Below are positions 26,501 to 36,942 of a stretch of 64,000 bases of DNA, piece by piece (position 1 is the first letter of the stretch; each line of letters begins with the position of its first letter). The stretch is from assembly GCA_905182985.1 (NCBI GenBank), contig CAJJDN010000173.1, forward strand, positions 27,355 to 91,354, in the 5' to 3' direction. Under the pieces are notes generated by a model, which did not search any database, was not told where the DNA came from, and worked only from the letters and a program-made list of their open reading frames with translations. This DNA comes from Paramecium sonneborni (Eukaryota; Ciliophora; Oligohymenophorea; Peniculida; Parameciidae). Both the position numbers and the translations under genes were made by a program.

Positions 26501-27128
26501 CTAATTATTTACATTTATAATTTATCCTAAATAATATTCTTTCACCAAATCATTTATTTCATAAGGTCCTCCTTTAGACATTCCTACATGAAAATTATCA
26601 TTCTAAACATACAAAAATGCACTATAACTTTTTAAACCTTCATTATAACAAAAATAATAAAAAACCCATTTCTCATTTGCTATCCCTACATTTACTTTCA
26701 GTTCTCTAATTTATAATGCTCCTCCATATTAAATAAATAATCTATGATAAAATATTTGTTTCTCTCTATCTATAATTATAAAATATGACAATATAATCCT
26801 TTCTGAATATTTTTCTGTCAATACATGCATACTTGATGTTGCTTAATTCAACTATTTTTAAACCCCATATCCTGATTAATACTTTGTCCAAACACCCCAT
26901 CCATAACTTTTTGTTACTTAAGAACTAAGGTCTTATTCAATAATTCTTTATTCTGTATCTGGTCTTGTGATAATGTCAAAAACACAATCACTAAGTCCTC
27001 TATATAAACTAATTTATAATTGAAATCTAACCATATTGCAAATATCAAACATTCTGTAATATACATCATCTGCTCAATTGATTTTAATTAATATTTATAC
27101 TAAAACGTATTTATTAATTAATAATCAT
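17533..27128 (-). CDS. giant surface membrane protein: lectin-like N-term, Cys-rich repeats, beta-helix region, multi-TM C-term
   Basis: About 9.6 kb reads as one minus-strand gene of roughly 3,100 aa; several short introns are expected and not all were placed. The N-terminal part (27128 to about 25700) resembles a concanavalin-type fold (KSYGWGVWTKYQ, INDLVKEYYLGQIINVNN). From about 25700 to 23700 come furin/TNFR-like Cys repeats such as YCMLCEEGYYADM. From 23600 to 19700, Asn/Ile-rich repeats have the rhythm of a parallel beta-helix. Cys pairs return near 19100. Several TM helices follow (MPVIYIISFLTLYTLAIL, FMIVFLTFYEDLIIIKAALI, FYIILICINTIFISVILWEI), then a cytosolic tail ending DGSEISDNS. 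Ciliates carry families with this layout; their function is unknown. The 5' exon is uncertain (ATG 27128 is tentative). Confidence 0.65.
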
Positions 27129-27724
27129 AATAAATCCAGCAGTTTAAACTATGAATTTGTTATTTCTTTTCACAACTATTATTAGCTTCTTGATTAAATT
27201 TTTATCTTAATTCTAAAAATTCTAAAATAGATAATCTATTCTACTCTTATTTTAGTTAAAGTACTAAGATATTATTTGAGTATTTTTATAATAATAAATT
27301 ATTATTTATTAAATAACGGTTAATTTCTAAATATCATTTAAATTTAAGTATTGAATTCTAAACATTTTGTACTAATTATCTTTTTTAAGAACGGCTAATA
27401 AATATAATAATCCAAAAAGATTTTTCTCAACAAATTTATTTATATTAAATTTTAACTTTTGAGTAAATTTTTTTCTAGCAAAACTCGAATTTGTCCTCTA
27501 AAATAAAATAATTAATAGTTTTTAGAGATTATAATTAAGAATTAAAGGAAAAATAAAAAAAAGAAGAGAATCTGATTATTTTAATATATAATGAATAACA
27601 AATAATAATTAACAATCAATATCCTTTTATTTAAGCAAAATTGAAATGAAAAATGTATTTGTAAAAAAAATAGCAGTTTATAAAAATAAAAAAAAAAGAA
27701 TTATGATTATATTTATTATTATTA
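27129..27724. other. AT-rich intergenic region
   Basis: About 600 bp between the divergent giant membrane-protein gene and the cystatin gene. A minus-strand open stretch near 27140-27210 could be a further 5' exon of the giant gene. Otherwise I see only low-complexity A/T runs. Confidence 0.5.
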
Positions 27725-28083
27725 ATGAAATTATTGATATTATTATTAGTGTTATCAAGCATTTTATGTAAACAACATAGACCAATGGCAGGTGGTAAAT
27801 TCAAACCAGATTCAAATGATTAAGGATTGGGATAGGCAATTGCATTTGCAAAATAAAATTTTAAAAGTTTAAATTGTTTAGATAATAATTAGCATCTTGT
27901 AGTGGGACTTCTGGATATTCATGGGATAAAATATTAAATGTGGAATAATAAATAGTAAATGGAAGCAATTATTATATATCAGCTTAGTTGAAAAATGGAG
28001 AATAAACAAAAAAAGTTGAAATTGTAGTTTATATGCCTGCATCTCCCCCAGGAATAAGAATAACATCATGCTCAGTAATTTGA
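27725..28083 (+). CDS. secreted cystatin (cysteine protease inhibitor)
   Basis: 110 aa in two exons (intron 27867-27892, 26 nt, GTT...TAG). MKLLILLLVLSSILCKQHRP is a signal peptide. The three cystatin contact elements are recognisable: the N-terminal glycine in MAGGKFKPDS, the central QIVNG matching QxVxG within VEQQIVNGSNYYISAQLK, and a C-terminal hairpin (YMPASPPGI) where cystatins often carry PW. The length equals a single cystatin domain. It would inhibit papain-type proteases in the secretory path, food vacuoles or outside the cell. Two cysteines (TSCSG and ITSCS) may form a disulfide. It converges on the HSF gene, whose stop lies 22 bp away. Confidence 0.85.
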
Positions 28084-28104
28084 AATATGTCATGATAAGA
28101 TAAA

Positions 28105-28845
28105 TCAAATGATAAAGTCTTTTTTGATTTTTTTATTTTATTGATCTTGTCTGAAGAGTCTAGAAACCAATTTAATGAGATCTCTTTTTGTAATACTTTT
28201 TTCTAAAATTTTGAATAGAGACTCCGCACTGATATTATTGGAAAGCCAATCGAACAATTTTTCTTATTAATGATCGTTTTTTTATCTAGATAAGTAAATC
28301 TGAATAAGTGTTACTTTATCTTACATAATTCTTACCATAAAAAGGCATTCTCTTTTTTTAATTGGTCACTTTTTTGAATTAAATATGTAAACACAGATTC
28401 TAACTCTTAATTTCTCAAGATTAACATAGACAATTCTTGATTAATTTGTTCAATATTTGGAAGTATGATAATTTAATCATTAACTTTTCTTTTAATTTAT
28501 GGAAGCAAGTCTCTTTCTTGTCTTTATAATATTTTACTTTTAATTTCTTCTAAACAATTTATGTTTAAAGGAATTCTTTTCTGTTTTATGAAAATCATAC
28601 ATATTCAACTTTTATACTTAAATGTATGTATTACCTATCTAACAAATGAGGCAAAATTAGAATGCTTAAAGTAATTGGGCAATATATTATTCTGAAATAT
28701 ATTAATGTCTTTAACTTGAAATCCATCTCCATTATCGTTCCAACTTACGATATCATCATAATCTGAATGCTAGATTAAATTGAATAAAATATACCTCTAA
28801 AATAGAATATACTTTATATAAGAAACCAGGACCTTCTTTATTCAT
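28105..28845 (-). CDS. HSF: heat-shock-type transcription factor (HSF), small
   Basis: 214 aa in five exons (introns 28770-28794, 28609-28634, 28522-28537, 28286-28314). The HSF DNA-binding domain is at the very N-terminus: FLYKVYSILE, then IVSWNDNGDGFQVKDINIFQ, ILPNYFKHSNFASFVRQLNM (recognition helix) and YDFHKTEKNSFKHKLFRR. It continues with ERDLLPQIKRKV and a hydrophobic heptad block ending ENAFLWQELCKIKQ, matching the LWREV..LRQ oligomerisation region. Little follows, so an activation domain is short or absent. It should bind nGAAn elements as an oligomer. The third intron would be only 16 nt, below the usual range, so that splice or a local sequence error needs checking. Confidence 0.9.
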
Positions 28846-28919
28846 TATTAATTATGTTATTAATTATACTATTATCAATAAATGTATATGCATATGTACA
28901 TAAACATGAGTAACATTTG

Positions 28920-29925
28920 ATGGACTTATATAATAAAATGAATGGAATTAAAGAATTTTTATCTTAATTAGAGTATTATACAGCATTAGAAAAACTAGAA
29001 ATTAGATCAAAAGATAATCTTGAATTTGAAGAAGAAAGTCTTACAATTTATAAAGAACATTATTAAGAAGTAATCAATAATACTCTAATGTAGTTTATAA
29101 ATTCATTTAAGATGGAATAGACAATCATTAAAAATGAAAAAGAAGACATTAAATTGTTTTTGAGGGAAACATTTCCAGAACTCATTGAAAAGATAAAACG
29201 TATAATTGCAGATAAAGTATATTTTATAATTAAATTTAAGGAAAAATTAATTGAAGGCGATATTAAAGAACTAGCTAAGATTAAACATTAATAACCAGAA
29301 GATTTTAGTAAAAGATTTGAAGAATTCAATTATCTTCATTAAAAAATATAAGAAGGTATCTTTATAAATTTATAAAACATAGTTTTAGAATCTAATGATC
29401 AATAAGATATATATAAGACTTTAGAACTTTTAGAATCTAAAATTATGATAGGTTCTTTTAAATAGATGTAAAGTTAAGAGGTAGATTTCTTTATGAAGAG
29501 TGTTGATAAATTATTTAGAGAAAAAGAAAATCCAAATAAAAAATAAGAATCTATTTCATTACTTAGCTTAATGCGAAGTGTGATATCAGAATATCTTATT
29601 AAAATGATGAATGATTAACTTGAATCTTCTTTTGATTTTTTGGATAAAGAACTTTTTTTTACTCAATCCAAAAATACTCATATCAATGCAAAAGAATAAT
29701 ATATAAATCTCTTACATAAATTAGAATGTAATTCATATCTTATTTTTAGAATTGCATTACACAGTTTGGAAAGATGTGATGGAATTACCTTATGATAATT
29801 ATTTACTTGAGATTTCTGAAAAATAATATGAATAAGCAATTCAAATTGGAAATCGTGCTATTCAATATCATACATAAATGGATGAGATGATGAAAGCTAT
29901 GTTAGAACGTTTTTTGTAAAGATGA
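28920..29925 (+). CDS. unrecognised 319-aa helical protein
   Basis: Three exons (introns 29217-29240, 24 nt; 29728-29749, 22 nt) give 319 aa starting MDLYNKMNGIKEFLSQLEYY. It is almost entirely charged helix without TM segments or cysteine motifs, for example IEKIKRIIADKEKLIEGDIK and LEISEKQYEQAIQIGNRAIQ. I know no family. Its 5' end lies 74 bp from the HSF start (divergent), and its 3' end is 14 bp from the stop of the kinase pseudogene. The first intron is divisible by three and lacks TGA, so its removal rests on the GTA...AAG ends. Confidence 0.7.
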
Positions 29926-29939
29926 ATATATTCTATATA

Positions 29940-31512
29940 TCATTATTTGATTTTCATCATCATCTCACAAAATTCTTCGAAATTAATTTATCCATTACCA
30001 TTCCTATCAATTTCTTTAATCTTGTCCAACCAATATTTTTCATCAATTACAGTTAATGATGGCCCTAATACTTCTTTTATCTCGAGTTCTGAAATGAATC
30101 CATTTCTATCTTTATCAAATATTTAAAATGCCTAATGTTATATAATCGCAATATTATATTACTTCTTTTAATTTTTACATTTACACTGCTTTTTTTCTAT
30201 CCATCGATGCAATAATAAATTCAGTGTAATCTATTGTACCTGATCCATCCATATCAACCAATCCCATTATATTTTATACTTCTTACAATGCTGTTTCATC
30301 ATCCATATACTTTTTATAAGTTTCTAAGATTTCCTCCTTTGTCAATATGCCATCTCCATTTTAATCCATCTCTTTAAAAGCTTACATTTTTTGAATAATT
30401 ATATATCTACTAATTAGTTTTTCTCTTCCTTTGAAATCATAGTAGTTCCAATAAACATAACTTTCATTCTGTTCTAAAATTCCTTTAATTCTTTAATCTT
30501 CCTTGAACTACTTGTTTATCAGCCTTTTCTTGATGTTATTATTAAAACCAAGAATGTTCCAATACTTATTTTGCATTCATTCTCTTTTACATATCATATT
30601 AAAGCATTTTTATTACTAAATCCTTTGCATGTGGACTAACTGTATCCAAAACTTCACCCTATATATATATTTAATCATATATTTTACATCTAATATATAT
30701 CCCATTCAAAATATTCTTCTAAATCTCTGCATCTGTTCTACCATTATATGGAGGTACTCCAAATAAAAGAATATATAATATTACTCCACATTACCAAATA
30801 TCGCATTTTTCATTATAATTGAGTTTTAAAACTTCTGGAGCCATATAATAAAGTGTCCCAAATTTTTCATTAATTTATTAGTTGGGTGAAAAGATTTTTG
30901 CTGTTCCCCGATCAAAAAACTTTAATATTGTCATTTCCTTAACTTACAATATCTAATACAGATTGATTAAAAATTATATATATTATAAACATATTATATT
31001 ATATTATAAAACATTTTCTGGTTTCTAATTTAAGCATTAAGATAGCTGACATTATTTATTTCAAAATTTAACTTGCTTCCTTCTCTGAAACACTACCTTT
31101 CTCTATTATCTTGTCAAATAATTCACCACTAAATGATTTTGGATAGTATACCCTGTACATAATTCTATGATTATGTAATAGTTTTTCTCATATTAATAAA
31201 TTCATATAGTTTTAATATATGTGGATGTTTAATTACTTATAAACATTGATTTCGTTTATAAACTTTTATTATAATTCGTTGATAATCTCGATTTGCTTAT
31301 TACCTATAAACTTTTATAAATCCTACTTTCATTGCTCTAATCGCTCTTGTCTTACGATGTATAACTTTTCTAACTTATGAAAATGCTAAAACACCCAATA
31401 CACCCTATTTTTTAATTTTTCGAATTACTCCTTATTTATAATCATCGGTGTAAGAATTTAGCTTTTCTACAATGAACTAACTAAAGTTTAATTTTAGATG
31501 ATTTTGATCCAT
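29940..31512 (-). pseudogene. decayed calcium-dependent protein kinase (CDPK)
   Basis: From ATG 31512 the CDPK order is visible but broken. The kinase N-lobe (QVRKVIHRKTRAIRAMK) is followed by frame changes before HPHILKLYEF and again before SGELFDKIIEKGSVSEKEAS. Between KQIMSAI and KPENVL about ten codons that should hold the HRD loop are missing. A further shift precedes KFFDRGTAKIFSP, where DFG is DRG. The C-lobe (GTLYYMAPEVLKLNYNEKCD) is intact. After NFRTE there are in-frame TGAs, then well-kept EF-hands (MDQNGDGILTKEEIL, DMDGSGTIDYTEF, DKDRNGFISELEI, DRNGNGQINFEEF) and a probable 31-nt intron. Loss of catalytic residues plus several shifts argue for a pseudogene. The part above 30567 is repeated at 31823. 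Confidence 0.8.
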
Positions 31513-31821
31513 CTCACCACTTTAATTTAAAATTATCTTAATAATATTTAATATCTTAAAAAATTTTTAAGGAAAACATCATTTAAATTAATTTTACAAT
31601 CTATTTAAATTGTATATATTTTGTTGATATTAAAGTTTTAATTTTGTATAATAAACCAATTTTAAATTTATCTTCTAAAATATTACAATTTTTAGCTACA
31701 TAGTTTAAGTCATCTATAAACCTTAGATTATATTGAACTATATTAAACTATATTTTCAATAAAATAGTATATATATATATAAACTTATTAAATAATCAAA
31801 ACAAAATGGACTTACGTTCAG
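30567..31821. repeat. 1255-bp direct repeat, copy 1 (carries an extra 29 bp)
   Basis: Matches 31823-33048, with offset 1256 before position 30957 and 1227 after 30985. The only difference I see is a 29-bp segment present here and absent from copy 2. It includes the 5' half of the CDPK pseudogene, its upstream region, and the last 26 bases of the next gene's frame (compare 33023-33048). It ends at the N. Confidence 0.9.
30957..30985. mobile_element. candidate retained internal eliminated sequence (IES), 29 bp
   Basis: Comparing the two copies of the repeat, exactly 29 bases starting TACAG at 30957 are extra in copy 1, and they are followed by TA at 30986-30987. Copy 2 has a single TA at the same place. 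Precise loss with one TA kept is the signature of Paramecium IES excision, and 29 bp falls in the smallest, most common IES size class known from that genus. The left end TACAGATT fits TAYAG of the consensus TAYAGYNR; the right end, read inward as TATAATAT, fits less well. It lies in the decayed kinase. Confidence 0.7.
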
Positions 31822-31822
31822 N
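31822..31822. other. single N between overlapping blocks
   Basis: An undetermined base lies exactly at the boundary between the end of copy 1 and the start of copy 2, as at 9866. It most likely marks an unmerged contig overlap. Confidence 0.95.
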
Positions 31823-32739
31823 TATTTTGCATTCATTCTCTTTTACATATCATATTAAAGCATTTTTATTACTAAATCCTTTGCATGTGGACTAACTGTA
31901 TCCAAAACTTCACCCTATATATATATTTAATCATATATTTTACATCTAATATATATCCCATTCAAAATATTCTTCTAAATCTCTGCATCTGTTCTACCAT
32001 TATATGGAGGTACTCCAAATAAAAGAATATATAATATTACTCCACATTACCAAATATCGCATTTTTCATTATAATTGAGTTTTAAAACTTCTGGAGCCAT
32101 ATAATAAAGTGTCCCAAATTTTTCATTAATTTATTAGTTGGGTGAAAAGATTTTTGCTGTTCCCCGATCAAAAAACTTTAATATTGTCATTTCCTTAACT
32201 TACAATATCTAATAAACATATTATATTATATTATAAAACATTTTCTGGTTTCTAATTTAAGCATTAAGATAGCTGACATTATTTATTTCAAAATTTAACT
32301 TGCTTCCTTCTCTGAAACACTACCTTTCTCTATTATCTTGTCAAATAATTCACCACTAAATGATTTTGGATAGTATACCCTGTACATAATTCTATGATTA
32401 TGTAATAGTTTTTCTCATATTAATAAATTCATATAGTTTTAATATATGTGGATGTTTAATTACTTATAAACATTGATTTCGTTTATAAACTTTTATTATA
32501 ATTCGTTGATAATCTCGATTTGCTTATTACCTATAAACTTTTATAAATCCTACTTTCATTGCTCTAATCGCTCTTGTCTTACGATGTATAACTTTTCTAA
32601 CTTATGAAAATGCTAAAACACCCAATACACCCTATTTTTTAATTTTTCGAATTACTCCTTATTTATAATCATCGGTGTAAGAATTTAGCTTTTCTACAAT
32701 GAACTAACTAAAGTTTAATTTTAGATGATTTTGATCCAT
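31823..32739 (-). pseudogene. duplicate 5' part of the CDPK pseudogene
   Basis: Same sequence as 30567-31512 minus the 29-bp insertion. It has the same damaged kinase motifs (HRD region missing, DRG for DFG). The frame is cut at 31823 by the N, so this is the overlap image of the locus at 29940-31512 and should not be counted as another gene. Confidence 0.75.
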
Positions 32740-33048
32740 CTCACCACTTTAATTTAAAATTATCTTAATAATATTTAATATCTTAAAAAATTTTTAAGGA
32801 AAACATCATTTAAATTAATTTTACAATCTATTTAAATTGTATATATTTTGTTGATATTAAAGTTTTAATTTTGTATAATAAACCAATTTTAAATTTATCT
32901 TCTAAAATATTACAATTTTTAGCTACATAGTTTAAGTCATCTATAAACCTTAGATTATATTGAACTATATTAAACTATATTTTCAATAAAATAGTATATA
33001 TATATATAAACTTATTAAATAATCAAAACAAAATGGACTTACGTTCAG
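31823..33048. repeat. 1226-bp direct repeat, copy 2 (without the 29 bp)
   Basis: Second copy of 30567-31821, continuing into unique sequence at 33049. It contains a truncated duplicate of the CDPK pseudogene (31823-32739, minus strand) and flank. It lacks the TA-bounded 29-bp segment, so it represents the excised form. Confidence 0.9.
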
Positions 33049-34303
33049 ATGAAAGTTTTTATTGATTCACCTTAATAATTTCAAAATTGAGTTATTAGAC
33101 TTTTTAAAACTGTTTAATTCTCCTTACGAATTTTTCAGAATCACTTTAAAGAATTTAATTTTAGATTGCATTACTTGCTCTATACATATTATCTATATTA
33201 ATTTCAAGCATTGAATTAAGAGATGAATCATTTGACATACTTACATTACGAGATGTTAATTCATTATTAAAATTCTTTATAAAATGTTTAGGTCTCTCAT
33301 CATTCCTAGCTGTATAACACATTCTTTATGAATTTTCTGCTTTAATTCCTTTTTCTTTATTTTTCATAAACATATAAGCATATAATTTGACATCCTAACT
33401 CAAAGGATCATTCAAAACATATTTATCCTTAGTAAATTCCTTATACTAATTATTTTTCATTAACATTTTTCTTTTTGCTTTATTAAAGATATCTTTCTCT
33501 TTTTATTATCTCTCTTATATAAATCCATTTAACTAATCATTAATAGCATCTCGAAATTTTGATTTGATGAATGATTTCTTTTCAATATTTGCTGTATTAC
33601 CTCTTTATTTTTCAACCTTTTTAACTCTTAAATATCCATGAGATGTATATTTAACATTATTAAATTCACGTTGTCCATCAGCTCTCTCTGTTAATAGATT
33701 TTTTTATTTTATTTTATTTTTGTTCTCTTCACTCACCTCATAGAGTTGTCTAAAAAGTTATACATCTTTAAGATTGTTTTCTTCATTTGGTTCAGTTTAA
33801 GAGTTCTTTTAAATTAGTTTCTTAATTTTCTCAAATCTTTAAAATACTCGCACTTTTTTCTCAATTTCCTCATCTGTTAATCCTTATTAATGTAGTGACT
33901 TATATTTATTTCCTAGTTATAACTAATTTGCAAACATATTAGCTCTTTTAATTAATTTCATCCTATTTTTTAACTTTGTTTCTTTTCTATTTAAGTGATT
34001 ACATTCATTAACTAAGTTTAGAGCAGTACGTTCACCACATAAAAATTCTCTGAAACCTTATCTAAGCTTTTCATTAAATTAAAATGGGTTTGGTTTATAC
34101 AATGGTGATGATGTACATATTGGATCATTTATCAATTAATATTTTTATGCAGCCAATCTCTATGCCTAATTCCTAGATTTAAGAGAATTATTAAAATTTC
34201 CAAACATTTAATCCCAAATTAATAAATTCTATCTATTGCTTTCAGCTGTTGATTATGGAGTACTGGCTAGAGTTGTCCTAGATTTAGAATTAATCTTTAA
34301 CAT
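33023..34303 (-). CDS. unrecognised 426-aa basic helical protein
   Basis: Single exon of 427 codons from ATG 34303 to TGA 33023-33025, starting MLKINSKSRTTLASTPQSTA. It is very rich in Lys, Arg, Asn and Gln. Likely helices include FREFLCGERTALNLVNECNH and LTDEEIEKKVRVFQRFEKIK, and NNVKYTSHGYLRVKKVEKQR follows. There is no TM, signal or known motif. Composition and charge resemble ciliate cytoskeletal or basal-body proteins, but that is a guess. The last 26 bases lie inside the second repeat copy, and the matching bases end the first copy at 31821. Confidence 0.75.
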
Positions 34304-34584
34304 TTTATATAATCTATAAATAATTTAAACAAATGTTATTGAACTGTATTTTACAATAAATTTAATTGTTTTTAATCAATCCAGAAGTAATTATTTTCTA
34401 AATAGAATACACCATTAAATTATTGAAAATTCTTTACTAAATTAACAAAATAAATTTACAATTTATTACTTCATATTACCTTTTTAAAAATATATATATA
34501 CAAAAGTATAAGTAATTATCAAGAATTATTGACTTCCACTTTAATTGTAAAATATATTGAGTTTATTAATTTTTATTTTTATTA

Positions 34585-35354
34585 ATGAATTATTAGGACC
34601 CAACTATTTTAGCTTTAAAATAATAGAATGTAGAACAATAGAGATAAATAGAGTAATTAATGGGCAGAGTTAATATGCTTATTAAATAATAATAATTATA
34701 GAAACCTCCAAATAAAAAATTAGAAATTGTTTATAAGAAGAAAAAACTACATGACGATATAGTAGAAGATGTAAATTAAACATTAAAAATTTATTAAAGC
34801 TAAAATCAGCTAAAGAGTCTCTTTATGATCCATAAAGTGAATATAGAAAAAAATAAGATAATTAAGTAAGGAGATATCAACTTAATGTTGCAATTAAATC
34901 AGCCAAAGCCTAAGTAGAAAAAGAACGAGAGTAACAAGCTCAATAAATGAAGAAAATCAGTAGTCTTCATTAAAAATCTATTGAGGAATAAAAACAATAG
35001 ATTTATTAAGAAAAAAGAACAAATAGAAACAAAGTCTAATTAAATGAATTTTAATCTAAATATAATTATTAAGTATATTGGGATGAAAGAGTAAGAAAAT
35101 TTGAAGAAGAATAAAAAAAAGTTAAACATCAGTTATCAAAATCTATGATGGATTAAGAAAATTTAATGAATTATTTAGAATAGCAAGAAACATTATTATT
35201 AGGAAGATTATAACAGAGTAAATCATCTTAATAATTCTTATAATAAAAATTAGAAGATGCTTCTAGATTAAAAACTAAAGAATTTGAATAAAAATATGGA
35301 AAACCCAAAGAATCAAAGTTTTAACATATACTGGATATTAAGGCAAAATAATGA
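34585..35354 (+). CDS. coiled-coil protein, 246 aa
   Basis: Two exons (intron 34771-34799, 29 nt) starting MNYQDPTILALKQQNVEQQR. Nearly the whole chain is a Gln/Lys/Glu-rich helix with heptad spacing, for example VRRYQLNVAIKSAKAQVEKE, then EEQKQQIYQEKRTNRNKVQL and ESLYDPQSEYRKKQ. Such short, charged coiled coils are frequent among ciliary and basal-body components; no closer assignment is possible by eye. The gene is divergent from the one starting at 34303, about 280 bp away, which suggests a shared upstream region. Confidence 0.75.
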
Positions 35355-35828
35355 TTATATTTTATTTTATATTAGTTTATCTATAAATTGTTATTATTTT
35401 ATTCTCAAAAAATGTAGAAAAAGCATTTAGCCAAATTATTTTAACAATAGTATTAATTTTTAAATTTTCTAACTTTAAAAATCAATTAGTTGCGACAATT
35501 ATTATTAAAATCTTAAAAAGTATATAATATTCAGAATTGGTATTTTTTATTGGAAATATACACAGTCCGCTTTGCACACTCTTTTTATTAAAAAAAAAAT
35601 TTATATTCTTCTTCAAATTATAGGCATGAGCCTTAAATACTTTCAATATGTTTTTTTATAAATTACAAATAGATTTGACTCGTTTTTGAATTTTAAAATA
35701 TTTATTTTTCAGTATAATAATCGGTTTAATTTGAATTTTTAAAATTTATATGAGTTCAGATACATAAATTCTATTAAGTCCAATTTAAATGGAAATAAAA
35801 AAAAAAATTATTTAATAGTTAAAATACA
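35355..35828. other. AT-rich intergenic region
   Basis: Roughly 470 bp of A/T runs without a convincing frame, RNA gene or repeat. Confidence 0.5.
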
Positions 35829-36219
35829 ATGTTACCAAAAGGATACAACGAAAATTTAATAACATTTTAAATAGTCAAAAGACCTCTAAATTCTACTAGT
35901 AGTACAAAAGTATAAAGAGTGGGGCTTTCTCATTATGCTGTTGTAGTTAGGAATAAAGATTCTGAAAATTTTATTTTTCACTTGTTATAAGAAGGATTTG
36001 AATCAAAAAAAAATACATATAGATGAACTTATAAATTACACTGTTGCATAAACATATAAAGATCATAAAAATTTTATTTTTATATACAATATAAATGAAG
36101 CTGGGTTTACATCAAAAGAATATAATTTATTCACAAATAATTGCATATAATATTAAAAAAGAAATTGTAAATTCTTATTTACAACAGTTTTACTTAAAAA
36201 TTATTTAACTCTATACTGA
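35829..36219 (+). pseudogene. frameshifted NC/LRAT-like (papain-fold) ORF
   Basis: The first frame, MLPKGYNENLITFQIVKRPL to LQEGFESKKN, meets a TGA just after a run of nine A (36005-36013). Shifting one base at that run opens KIHIDELINYTVAQTYKDHK and continues to TGA 36217-36219. The joined order has a His in VGLSHYAVVV and a late Cys in EYNLFTNNCIQY, the H...NC layout of LRAT/NlpC-P60/PPPDE-type permuted papain folds. It is either a recent pseudogene or an error in the homopolymer; no GT...AG intron fits. If repaired it would be about 130 aa, a plausible size for the core domain. Confidence 0.45.
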
Positions 36220-36320
36220 TTTATAGTTTTATATTTTGTTTATGAACGATGTAATTAAGATATAATGTCATTTATAAAAAAAATACAAATAAAATCTTGT
36301 AAAATTTACAATATAAAAAC

Positions 36321-36790
36321 ATGAAACTTGCCAAAAATATTTTACTCTCCCATTTTTTAATTTTAATTCTAGTACTTTCCCTCTACAGAAATAGATATTT
36401 CATAATCAATATTTGTAAGTTTATATGAAAAAAGTAATAGGTATGATTTTAAATCAGATTTAAATGATTAGAATGTAGGGATTTGTTTTCTCTTCAATCT
36501 GCCATATTTTTACTACTAATGAGTAATAATAAGATATTAAATTATCATTAAAAGAGACTTTTGTCTAGATAATTTAATACAATAAATTAAATCTTCTAAT
36601 TGGTCTTTATATCTCTCAAAAAAATAAATAATCTTTTTTTATAATACTAAAATACTTAAGAAATTTGAATATATATGGCTCAACTAAATGATTATTTTTA
36701 ATGTTGAAACTAGTAAGGAGGAGATTGTACATTTTTGAAAATAAGAATATTTATTAGATATTAGATATCTTTATTGAAATTTCAATTATT
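36321..36790 (+). pseudogene. possible decayed relative of the cystatin gene
   Basis: ATG 36321 starts a hydrophobic leader (MKLAKNILLSHFLILILVLS). After a possible 26-nt intron (36415-36440), the DNA at 36444-36468 resembles the cystatin coding sequence near 27790: the translation FKSDLNDQ compares with FKPDSNDQ, and most nucleotide differences are C-to-T type. The frame is then lost, and no QxVxG motif is left. I read it as a drifted remnant of a cystatin paralogue. The evidence is a short match plus a leader, so chance is not excluded. Confidence 0.3.
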
Positions 36791-36942
36791 TTCTGATTTT
36801 TGTGTTGAACCTATTCTAATAATGATTTCAAAGTTTGAGAAATTAAATGTTGATAAGTTACAAAAATATAAAGAATGAAAATTTAATGATATATTAAAAA
36901 TATTAATAATATTTTTTATTATTGATTATTATTATTTAATCT

